DNA of 50,199 nt from Rugamonas violacea (GTDB taxonomy: Bacteria > Pseudomonadota > Gammaproteobacteria > Burkholderiales > Burkholderiaceae_D), in contig NZ_JAEMNU010000099.1 of the NCBI RefSeq assembly GCF_016461825.1, forward strand, positions 14,071 through 64,269. The letters are read 5' to 3'. Shown here piece by piece: positions 1 through 6,627 of the stretch. The position numbers and the translations under genes were made by a program. The stretch's first letter is position 1; every line of letters starts with the position of its first letter. The notes under the pieces were generated by a model that did not search any database, was not told where the DNA came from, and was given only the letters and a program-made list of their open reading frames with translations.

Positions 1-365
1 CCGGCGGCGCCGCGCCGGGTCGGCGCCGACGCGGCGCCCGGCGCGGCCGTTGCGCCCGGCGCCAGCGGATCGGCGCCGCTCGGCCGCCAGGCGGACCAAG
101 CGGCGCGCCGGCCGTATTCGAGCAGGAACAGCGCGCCGGCGACACGGATCAGCCCCAGCAGCGCGACGTTGCCGGCCACCAGCCGGCCGACGCTGCTCAC
201 GCCGAGGCCGATCAGCAGCATGTCGCAAGCCATGCAGACGGCGGCGCACAGCAACACATGGCGTCCCTGCAAGCCCTGCTTGAGCAGGAAGGCGTTCTGC
301 GCGCCGATGGCGACGATCAGACCGCCGCCCAGGCCGATACCCTTGATAAATGTGCCGCTCAACAT
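1..365 (-). CDS. argO: LysE/ArgO-family amino acid exporter, N-terminal part
   Basis: Inner-membrane exporter of basic amino acids (arginine/lysine) of the LysE/ArgO family. The gene starts at the ATG at 365 and runs off the left edge, so only about 121 residues are visible. The N-terminus MLSGTFIKGIGLGGGLIVAI, followed by GAQNAFLLKQGL, matches the family's first helix and its conserved G-x-QNAF motif, and two more hydrophobic helices follow (about residues 38-60 and 66-85). After helix 3 there is a Pro/Ala/Gly-rich stretch (about 95-121), which fits the variable cytoplasmic loop of LysE proteins. It is divergent from an ArgP-type LysR gene 89 bp away, the standard arrangement for this exporter and its activator. 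The family call is firm; the substrate is inferred from the pairing. Confidence 0.85.
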   Translation of the reverse strand, partial: MLSGTFIKGIGLGGGLIVAIGAQNAFLLKQGLQGRHVLLCAAVCMACDMLLIGLGVSSVGRLVAGNVALLGLIRVAGALFLLEYGRRAAWSAWRPSGADPLAPGATAAPGAASAPTRRGAA

Positions 366-420
366 GACGTCCCCTCGGTTTGACAGGACGCCAGCATAAG
401 CAAGCGAGGTGGATTAGTAT

Positions 421-444
421 AATGAATGATATTCACTATTCATT
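421..444. promoter_or_regulatory. Dyad between argO and argP, candidate ArgP operator
   Basis: An AT-rich patch in the 89-bp divergent region has 7-bp inverted arms AATGAAT (421-427) and ATTCATT (438-444) around a 10-bp centre. LysR regulators bind dyads of this kind between themselves and a divergent target, so this is the likely ArgP site. It lies just upstream of the preferred argP start at 455. A longer argP reading from 422 would begin inside the dyad, which argues against that start. Confidence 0.5.
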
Positions 445-454
445 CAAAATTCTA

Positions 455-1345
455 ATGAGCCTCATCGATTATCGCGGTCTGGCCGCGCTCGACGCCGTGG
501 TTGGCAGCGGCAGTTTTGAACGGGCGGCGGCCCAGTTATCGATCAGCCAGCCGGCCGTGTCGCACCGGCTGCGGGCCTTGGAGGAGGCGGTCGGCGCGCT
601 GCTGGTGGTGCGCAGCCAGCCGCCGCAGGCCACCGAGCGCGGCCTGCGCCTGATCGCCCACTTCCGCCAAGTGCGGCTGCTCGAATCGGCGCTGGAGATG
701 GGGCCGGTGCCGGCGCGGACGCCGCCGCAGCTGGCCATCGCCGCCAACGCCGACAGCGCCGCCACTTGGCTGCCCGAGGCGCTCGCGCCGCTGCTGACGC
801 CGACCAGCTGCCTGATCGACGTGCGCATCGCCGACCAGGACCACACCCTGCGCCAGTTGCGCGAGGGCCGCGTGGTGGCCTGCGTCACCAGCTCGGCCGA
901 GGCGGTGGCCGGCACCGTGATGACGCCGCTGGGCGTGATGCGCTACCACTGCGTCGCCGCGCCGGCCTTCGCCGCCCGCTGCTTCGCCGACGGCTTGACG
1001 GCCGAGGCGGTGGCGCGCGCGCCGGCGCTGGTGTTCGACCAGCACGACGCGCTGCATCGCAACTACCTGCGCCAGCAGCTGGGCTGGGACGGCGCCTTCC
1101 CGCAGCACGCCTTCGGCACTTCGGAGGGAATAGTGCGCATGCTCGAAGCCGGCCACGCCTACGGCATGCTGCCGCTGCCGCAGGCGCGGGCGGCGTTGGC
1201 GTCCGGCGCGCTGGTCGACCTGACGCCGGGCGCGCATTTCGACGTGGCGCTGGCCTGGCACTGCTGGAACGTGCAGACGGCGTTGACGCGCGCCCTCAGC
1301 GACAGCGTGGTGGCGACGGCGGCGCGCTGGCTGCTGCCGGCTTGA
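455..1345 (+). CDS. argP: LysR-family regulator, ArgP/IciA type
   Basis: Transcriptional regulator of about 296 aa, the usual ArgP size. The N-terminal winged helix-turn-helix (about residues 1-60) begins MSLIDYRGLAALDAVV and includes FERAAAQLSISQPAVSHRLR, very close to ArgP proteins, which activate the argO/lysE exporter in response to basic amino acids. The rest is the LysR substrate-binding domain. The start at 455 is chosen because it gives the standard ArgP N-terminus; upstream in-frame starts at 380 and 422 would add non-conserved residues and run through the dyad. The divergent exporter supports the assignment. Regulation of argO is inferred from the family and layout. Confidence 0.85.
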   Translation: MSLIDYRGLAALDAVVGSGSFERAAAQLSISQPAVSHRLRALEEAVGALLVVRSQPPQATERGLRLIAHFRQVRLLESALEMGPVPARTPPQLAIAANADSAATWLPEALAPLLTPTSCLIDVRIADQDHTLRQLREGRVVACVTSSAEAVAGTVMTPLGVMRYHCVAAPAFAARCFADGLTAEAVARAPALVFDQHDALHRNYLRQQLGWDGAFPQHAFGTSEGIVRMLEAGHAYGMLPLPQARAALASGALVDLTPGAHFDVALAWHCWNVQTALTRALSDSVVATAARWLLPA

Positions 1346-1520
1346 GCCGGCGCCAGGCCTTATCGCAGCGGCTTGGCCGGCCAGCGCGCCCGCGCCGGCC
1401 ATGACCCCGGCGCAGACGCGGCCGGTGCGGCGTTCATTTGAGCGGCGGCAAATTGTCGCGTGGCAATTGCCGCACAATGGACCTTTCCGCCGGCCCCGGC
1501 GGACGCCAGCAGGAGCCGCC

Positions 1521-2018
1521 ATGACACCGCACTACGCCGCCGGATTGTTCGACCGCCTGATCGACGACCAGCCGCACGCCGCCCCGCGCGGCGGCCGCGC
1601 CGGCTGGACGCTGGAGCAGTTGAAGGACGCCGTGGCGCGCGATCTGGAGGCGCTGCTCAACACCCGCGCGGCGCTGCCGGCCGGGCTGCTCGACGCCTAT
1701 CCCGAGGTCGCCAAGTCGATCGTCAACTACGGCCTGATCGACTTCGCCGGCATGTGCCTGACCAGCAGCGAGGACCAGAAACTGATCTGCGCGGCGGTGC
1801 AGCGCGCCATCGAACGGCACGAGCCGAGGCTGTACGCGGTCAGCGCCGCACTGCGCGTGCGCGAGGCGCGCGTCAACCGGGTCGACTTCCTGATCTCGGC
1901 GCGGCTGAAGGTGGACGCGGCGGCGGAACTGGTGCGCTTCGACGCGGTGCTCAAGCCGTCCACGCAGCAGTACGCGATCCGCCAGGCCAGCGGCGCGGAC
2001 GGGGACGCGCCGTCCTGA
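1521..2018 (+). CDS. tssE: TssE-like T6SS baseplate protein (GPW/gp25 family), orphan
   Basis: About 165 aa. The segment from residue 30 on, including TLEQLKDAVARDLEALLNTR, then YPEVAKSIVNYGLIDFAGM and a C-terminal IERHEPRL region, fits the GPW/gp25 (IraD-like) domain of TssE, the wedge component of the type VI secretion baseplate. The start is the ATG preceded by AGGAG at 1511-1515; in-frame codons upstream lack a ribosome site. No other tss gene lies nearby: the left neighbour is argP and the right one a SnoaL-like protein, so this is an orphan copy relative to a T6SS locus. It may serve a system elsewhere in the genome or be a relict. The family call is good; function in a working T6SS is inferred. 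Confidence 0.75.
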   Translation: MTPHYAAGLFDRLIDDQPHAAPRGGRAGWTLEQLKDAVARDLEALLNTRAALPAGLLDAYPEVAKSIVNYGLIDFAGMCLTSSEDQKLICAAVQRAIERHEPRLYAVSAALRVREARVNRVDFLISARLKVDAAAELVRFDAVLKPSTQQYAIRQASGADGDAPS

Positions 2019-2030
2019 GGCCGGCGCGCA

Positions 2031-2066
2031 CTGGCGCTGGTGCTGGCGCTGGCGCTGGCGCTGGCG
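2031..2066 (+). repeat. Hexanucleotide tandem repeat (CTGGCG)6
   Basis: Six copies of CTGGCG, the second altered to CTGGTG, lie in the 192-bp gap between the tssE-like gene and the next gene. No coding role is evident. Such short arrays are prone to slippage. Confidence 0.8.
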
Positions 2067-2210
2067 GGTGCCGCTGGGCGGCTGAAGTTGGCCGATGGGC
2101 GAGCGAATTTTTTCTGCGGCGGTGAACTGCGCCAGCCATCCACTGGTATGCTCGGACACTTCGCTGCGCATCGCATCGCCGCGCCCCCGCCACCCAAAGG
2201 ACCGCCCAGT

Positions 2211-2651
2211 ATGTCGACCCTGCTCAAACCCGGTATTGCCCTCGCCATCGCGGCCCTGTTCTGCCACAGCGCCGCCGCCCAGCAGCCGGCCGCGCCGGAC
2301 AGCGTGGTGCAGGCCCAGCTCGACGCCTACAACGAGCGCGATCTGGAGCGCTTCCTGTCCATCTACAGCGAGGGCGCCGAACTGTACGCCTTCCCGGCCG
2401 CGCTGCAGACCAAGGGCAAGGCGGCGATCCGCCAGCGCTATCAGCCGCGCTTCGCCGACGCCAAGCTGGGCGTCAAGCTGGTCAATCGCATCGTCCAGGG
2501 CAACATCGTGATCGACCAGGAGCGCGTCCACGTGACGCTGCCGGACGGCCCGGGCGTGATCGAGACCATCGTCATCTACGAGGTGCGCGGCGCGCAGATC
2601 GTCAAGGCCACGCTGCTGCCCGGCCGTACGCTGCAGGGCGAAAAACTCTGA
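2211..2651 (+). CDS. Secreted SnoaL-like / NTF2-fold protein
   Basis: About 146 aa. Residues 1-24 form a signal peptide (hydrophobic GIALAIAALFCHSA, then AAAQQ), so the product should be periplasmic. The mature part begins SVVQAQLDAYNERDLERFLS, the typical opening of SnoaL-like/NTF2-family domains, and ends with a strand-rich region (VIETIVIYEVRG). These domains bind or convert small ligands, but no substrate can be read here. The start at 2211 gives a sound signal peptide; the in-frame upstream region from 2040 translates the hexanucleotide repeat and is unlikely to be coding. It ends 7 bp from the convergent GntR gene. Confidence 0.7.
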   Translation: MSTLLKPGIALAIAALFCHSAAAQQPAAPDSVVQAQLDAYNERDLERFLSIYSEGAELYAFPAALQTKGKAAIRQRYQPRFADAKLGVKLVNRIVQGNIVIDQERVHVTLPDGPGVIETIVIYEVRGAQIVKATLLPGRTLQGEKL

Positions 2652-2658
2652 TCGGCGC

Positions 2659-3411
2659 TCAGGCCTGGAAGCTGCAACTGGCGGTGAAGGTGTAGCGCTC
2701 CGGGCGGATGTGGAAGGTCGAGTGGTCGCAGCAGTCGCCGTTGGCGAAGCGCGAGGTGCGCGTCATCACCAGCAGCGCGCTGCCGCTGCGCACCCGTAGG
2801 AGTCTGGCCTGCTGGCGCTCGGCCAGCTGCGCGCCCACCGCCACGTCGGCCCGCGCCACGCCCTGGCCGTCGAGGCGGCGCAGCAGCGCGTAGTTGGGCT
2901 GGCACTCGGTCTCGGCCCAACTCAGCGCCGCCGCCTGCGCCGGCAGATAGCTGCTGCCCAGCGCGATCGGCTCGCCGTCCACCAGATGCAGGCGGCGCAG
3001 CAGCAGGCACTCGTCCACATCGGCGCCGAACAGCGCGCGCAAATGCTCGGGCAGCGGCACCAGCTCCTTGGTCAGCAGGCGCATGTTCGGCCGCAGCCCC
3101 TGCAACAACAGCGAGTCGTGGAAGCTGCGCACCGCGTCGAGCGCGTGGCGCACCTGCTTGCCCGCCACATACGTGCCCTTGCCCTGTTTGCGCTGCACCG
3201 TGCCTTCCTGCGCCAACTGGTCCAGCGCCAGCCGCACGGTGACGCGGCTGACGGCGAAGCGTTCGCCCAACTGGGCTTCCGACGGCATTTTCCCCGATGG
3301 CTCGTAGAGGCCGCCGAGCGCCTCGTTGCGCAACTGGTGGGCGATCTGCTCATACATCGAGGTGATGTTCTTGCGCACCAGCGGCGCGCTGGCGGGGATG
3401 ACTGCGTTCAT
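2659..3411 (-). CDS. GntR-family regulator, HutC subfamily (UTRA domain)
   Basis: A 250-aa regulator. Residues about 15-85 form the GntR winged helix (MYEQIAHQLRNEAL, KMPSEAQLGERFAVSRVTVR, then a QGKGTYVA wing), and about 100-245 form a UTRA ligand-binding domain. HutC-type proteins bind a small effector and usually repress the neighbouring catabolic or transport operon. It is divergent from the ABC-transporter/DUF3604 operon with 212 bp between them, so that operon is the likely target and its substrate the likely effector. The intergenic region has an ATAC-GTA-GTAT dyad at 3543-3553 that could be an operator (weak). Family certain, target inferred. Confidence 0.88.
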   Translation of the reverse strand: MNAVIPASAPLVRKNITSMYEQIAHQLRNEALGGLYEPSGKMPSEAQLGERFAVSRVTVRLALDQLAQEGTVQRKQGKGTYVAGKQVRHALDAVRSFHDSLLLQGLRPNMRLLTKELVPLPEHLRALFGADVDECLLLRRLHLVDGEPIALGSSYLPAQAAALSWAETECQPNYALLRRLDGQGVARADVAVGAQLAERQQARLLRVRSGSALLVMTRTSRFANGDCCDHSTFHIRPERYTFTASCSFQA

Positions 3412-3623
3412 GGTGGCGGCTTCCGGTGGGGCTCAAAAATGCGCGGTTGGCATGCCTCGATTATTCCCGATCCGGCCGTTTCGCGCGCCCAATCAATTCG
3501 AATATGGATATGCGAAAGGCTTCGTTCGGTATTTCAAATTTAATACGTAGTATGACAAGCTGACACCCCGCCAAGGCAGCGCCGGCCGGGCTCCGAACGC
3601 AGTTCAGACTTGATCGGCACACC
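3412..3623. promoter_or_regulatory. Divergent control region of the GntR gene and the ABC/DUF3604 operon
   Basis: This 212-bp gap holds an AT-rich block at about 3490-3555, unlike the GC-rich surroundings, with TTCGAA and a short dyad ATAC-GTA-GTAT at 3543-3553. These are plausible promoter and GntR operator elements, but no clear -35/-10 pair was identified. Confidence 0.35.
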
Positions 3624-4400
3624 ATGTCCACTCAGCAGATGGCCCAGTTATCCGTCAACGGCGTCAACTTCGCCTATCCCAACGGGCACACCGTGTTCCG
3701 CGACTTCTCGCTGCAGGTGCAACCGGGCGAATTCGTCGCGCTGCTCGGCCCTTCCGGCTGCGGCAAGAGCACCTTGCTCAACCTGTTGTCCGGTTTTCAG
3801 CAGCCGCAGCGCGGCAGCGTCACCATCAACGGCGTCGCGGTCACGCCGGAGGCGCCGGAGCTGGGCTATGTGTTCCAGTCGCCGCAGCTGTTCCCCTGGC
3901 TGAACGCGCTCGACAACGTGCGCTTCGGCCTGCGCATGGCCAAGCGCATCGGCGCCGCCGAGCAGCGCGAGCGCGCCCGCCACTATCTCGAGCTGGTCGG
4001 CCTGGGCGATGCGGCGCAGAAGCTGCCGTATCAACTGTCCGGCGGCATGCAGCAGCGCGTCGCGCTGGCGCGCACCCTGGTGATGGAGCCGACCCTGCTG
4101 CTGATGGACGAGCCTTTCGCCGCGCTCGACGCCATCTCGCGCAGCAGCATGAACGAGGAGACGCTGCGGCTCTGGTCCTCGCTGGGCCAGACGGTGGTGT
4201 TCATCACCCACGACATCGACGAGGCGGTGTTCCTGGCCGACCGCGTGGTGGTGCTGGGCGGCGCGCCGGAGGGCATCCGCAGCGAGCTGTCGATAGAGCT
4301 GCCGCGTCCGCGCAGCCAACGCGCCACGCGCAAACTGCCGCGCTTCCACGAGTACAGCAGCGCGCTGATGGACTGCATCGCCGACGCCGCCCTGGCCTGA
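3624..4400 (+). CDS. ABC transporter ATP-binding protein, NitT/TauT (SsuB/TauB) type
   Basis: A 258-aa nucleotide-binding subunit. Visible motifs: Walker A GPSGCGKST (42-50), Q-loop Gln84 in YVFQSPQLFPW, signature LSGGMQQRVALAR (from 137), Walker B LLLMDEP (157-163), D-loop FAALD and H-loop His195 in ITHDIDEA. The FQSPQLFPW and LSGGMQQRVALAR patterns are typical of importers for sulfonates, taurine, nitrate and pyrimidine precursors. It is the first gene of a four-gene operon (ATPase, binding protein, permease, DUF3604 enzyme) and should power import across the inner membrane. The substrate is not identifiable from this subunit. Confidence 0.92.
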   Translation: MSTQQMAQLSVNGVNFAYPNGHTVFRDFSLQVQPGEFVALLGPSGCGKSTLLNLLSGFQQPQRGSVTINGVAVTPEAPELGYVFQSPQLFPWLNALDNVRFGLRMAKRIGAAEQRERARHYLELVGLGDAAQKLPYQLSGGMQQRVALARTLVMEPTLLLMDEPFAALDAISRSSMNEETLRLWSSLGQTVVFITHDIDEAVFLADRVVVLGGAPEGIRSELSIELPRPRSQRATRKLPRFHEYSSALMDCIADAALA

Positions 4401-4446
4401 GTCCTTCCTTGTCGTCCCCGATTGTGTCGCACACCGAAAGCCGAAT

Positions 4447-5454
4447 ATGTTCAAGATCCTTGCCCTGTCCTTCGCCGTTCTGTCGCTCACCCCCGCTCTG
4501 GCCCAGGCCGACAGCAAGCCGCTGCGCATCGGCTGGGTGCGCGCGCTGGCCAACGCGCCGGCGCTGATCGCCGAGAAGAACGGCTACTACGCGCAGGAGG
4601 GTTTGAACGTCGAGTTGAAGGCCTTTGGCGACGGTCCCATCGTGCAGCAGGCGCTGTCCTCGGGCGATCTGGACATGGCCTACATCGGCGCGCCGCCGGT
4701 GTTCCAGTGGGTCGCGCGGGGCCTGAACAGCCGCATCCTGGCCAAGGTCAACTACGGCCAGGCGGCCTTGATCGTCAACGCCAACAGCCCGGTCAAGAGC
4801 GTGGCCGATTTGCGCGGCAAGAAGGTGGCCGGCCTGGCCAAGGGCAGCGGCATGGACCTGCTGTTGCGCGGTTACGTCGCTAAGGAGCTGGGCGGCCTGG
4901 AGGCGGACAAGGACGTCGACATCGTCAGCATGCCCGCCGCGAACATGAACGCGGCGCTGGAGCGCGGCCTGGTCGACGCCGCCTTCACCTGGGAACCCTT
5001 CGTCTCGAGCGCGGTGCTGCGCGGCAGCGGCAAGGTGCTGGTGGACCTGAACCGGAAGCTGCCGAACTACCCGTGGTATGTGGTGATGGCGGTGCCGCGC
5101 ACCTTGGCCGAGCGGCCGGACGAGGTGGTCAAGGTGCTGCGCGCGCACCGCCGCGCCATCGCCTTCCTCAATCTGCATCCGGCCGAGGCCAACCAGATCA
5201 TCGCCGAGGCCTTCGAGATCGCGCCGATCAAGACCGCCGCCGGCGTCACCATCGCGCCGGCCGCCATCGTGCAGGAGGCGCGCAAGCGGCTCGGCTGGTC
5301 GGACAAGATCGAGCCGACCGACCTGCGCTTCATCCAGCGCTTGATGGACTACTCGCTCAGTCTGGGCCTGTTGAACCGGCCGCTGACGGCGGGCCAGCTC
5401 GTCGACCCTAGCTGGCAGCAGCGCGCCGAACAGCCGGCGCTGGTGCGCAAATGA
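4447..5454 (+). CDS. ABC transporter substrate-binding protein, NMT1/SsuA-like
   Basis: A 335-aa periplasmic binding protein. Residues 1-21 are a signal peptide (FAVLSLTPALAQA). The mature protein has the SsuA/NMT1 fold: LRIGWVRALANAPALIAEKN, YYAQEGLNVELKAFGDG, the YIGAPP turn after the DLDMA strand, and a TWEPF motif, which in this family lines the ligand cleft. It would deliver ligand to the permease encoded next, whose ATG overlaps this stop codon (ATGA at 5451-5454). Aliphatic sulfonate binding is the commonest annotation for such proteins, but the downstream DUF3604 enzyme suggests a different or unusual substrate. Confidence 0.88.
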   Translation: MFKILALSFAVLSLTPALAQADSKPLRIGWVRALANAPALIAEKNGYYAQEGLNVELKAFGDGPIVQQALSSGDLDMAYIGAPPVFQWVARGLNSRILAKVNYGQAALIVNANSPVKSVADLRGKKVAGLAKGSGMDLLLRGYVAKELGGLEADKDVDIVSMPAANMNAALERGLVDAAFTWEPFVSSAVLRGSGKVLVDLNRKLPNYPWYVVMAVPRTLAERPDEVVKVLRAHRRAIAFLNLHPAEANQIIAEAFEIAPIKTAAGVTIAPAAIVQEARKRLGWSDKIEPTDLRFIQRLMDYSLSLGLLNRPLTAGQLVDPSWQQRAEQPALVRK

Positions 5455-6449
5455 GCGCCGTCGCCAGCGGGGCGGAGCTGGAGGGCTTGAACCGCGCCCA
5501 TCACCCCGCCGAACCGCGCGGCGCGAGCAGCGGGCAGGCTGGGCCGGCACAATCCGGCACGCCGCCGCACGCAGGGGCAAGGGCGGACGGCGCTGCGTCA
5601 GCCATTGCGCTCAAGGCGAATGCGCTGGCGGGCGGCGGCAGCGGCGTATCCGCCACCGCCGTGGAGGTTGTCGGCGCGTCCAGCGTCGCGGCCGCAGGCC
5701 CGCGCCTGCCGACACCGTCGTGGAGCTGGGCCGCGCTACCATTTCTGCTGCTGGTGTGGAGCGCCGTGGCCAGCCGCTTCCCGTCCTACGTCCTGCCGCA
5801 GCCGTGGGAAGTGGCGCAGGAGGGCTGGCGCTGGATCGCCAACGGCAAGCTGTGGCCGCAACTGGCGGCCAGCCTGCTGGAGGAGCTGGGCGGCTTCGGC
5901 GCGGCCATCGTGGTGGCGCTGGTGTTGGGCACCAGCGCCGGCATCTCGAGCCGTTTCCGCGAGTTCGTCACGCCGCTCAACGGCCTGTTCATGGCGATCC
6001 CGCCGATCGCTTGGGCGCCGCTGACGATGATCGTGTTCGGCATCGGCTACATGGCGATCATCGCGGTGATCTTCATCGCCGCCGTGTTCCCGATGGCGCA
6101 GGTGATCCAGGACGGCGTGCTGGCGATCCGCAGCGGCGAGGTGCGCGCCGCCCGCGTGCTCGGCGCCAGCCGCGTCCAGCTGCTGCTGCACGTCTACCTG
6201 CCGGCCTCGCTGCCGGCGCTGACCAGCGCGCTGCGCGCCGGTTTCAGCCAGGCCTGGCGGGCGCTGGTGGCGGCCGAGATGATCGGCGCCTCGCGCGGCA
6301 TCGGCTGGATGGTGGCTATGGGCGGCCAGGTCGGCAACGCCGCCCAGGTCCTGCTCGGCATCGCCATCATCGGGCTGACCGCTTGGCTGGCCGAGCTGTT
6401 GGTGTTTCGCCGTTTGGAACGGCGCCACCAAGGCTGGCGCGGCCACTGA
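5451..6449 (+). CDS. ABC transporter permease, SsuC/TauC-like, with long N-terminal extension
   Basis: A 332-aa inner-membrane subunit. From about residue 90 it is a standard BPD permease: a first helix (WAALPFLLLVWSAVAS), LPQPWEVAQEGW, several helices, and an EAA-type loop (AARVLGASRVQLLLHVYLPA, about 225-245) that contacts the ATPase. Residues 1-88 are an Ala/Gly/Ser/Pro-rich low-complexity extension not expected in this family, whose members are about 250-270 aa. The start overlaps the binding-protein stop by 4 bp (ATGA), which supports coupling and therefore the long form; no better internal ATG is evident. The extension may be a disordered cytoplasmic tail. Confidence 0.85.
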   Translation: MSAVASGAELEGLNRAHHPAEPRGASSGQAGPAQSGTPPHAGARADGAASAIALKANALAGGGSGVSATAVEVVGASSVAAAGPRLPTPSWSWAALPFLLLVWSAVASRFPSYVLPQPWEVAQEGWRWIANGKLWPQLAASLLEELGGFGAAIVVALVLGTSAGISSRFREFVTPLNGLFMAIPPIAWAPLTMIVFGIGYMAIIAVIFIAAVFPMAQVIQDGVLAIRSGEVRAARVLGASRVQLLLHVYLPASLPALTSALRAGFSQAWRALVAAEMIGASRGIGWMVAMGGQVGNAAQVLLGIAIIGLTAWLAELLVFRRLERRHQGWRGH

Positions 6450-6485
6450 GGCGCGGCGTTCAATAACATAAGGCCACCTCGAATG

Positions 6486-6609
6486 CCCGTCATTCCGCAT
6501 CGGCGGACCGCCGCGCAGGCGGGAATCCATACCGTGCACGCTCATTGGCTCAGCATGGGTTCCCGCCTGCGCGGGAACGACAGTTTGGTGGTTTTTCGAA
6601 GTGCCCATA
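6486..6609 (+). repeat. Dispersed REP-like palindromic element, copy 1
   Basis: A left arm with GCAGGCGGGAATCCAT (about 6513-6529) pairs with a right arm TGGGTTCCCGCCTGCGCGGG (from 6555) across a short loop, giving a long hairpin. After it comes a tail, TTTGGTGGTTTTTCGAAGTG (from 6583), that recurs beside copy 2 at 16658-16796. The element lies between the permease and the DUF3604 gene, and its tail ends about 19 bp before the DUF3604 start codon, so it may act as a processing or attenuation hairpin inside the operon. Confidence 0.8.
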
Positions 6610-6627
6610 ACAAAGGGAGTAGAGCAT

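Noticed and set aside
1401..1520. Longer start for the tssE-like gene
   Set aside because: The region lacks a ribosome site and family similarity; AGGAG sits just before the ATG at 1521.
536..1522. Long open frame on the minus strand across argP
   Set aside because: It is Arg/His/Gln-rich and antisense to a clear LysR gene; such frames are common shadows at this GC content.
6486..6609. Insertion sequence
   Set aside because: No transposase frame and no target duplication; it is a short palindromic element of the REP type.
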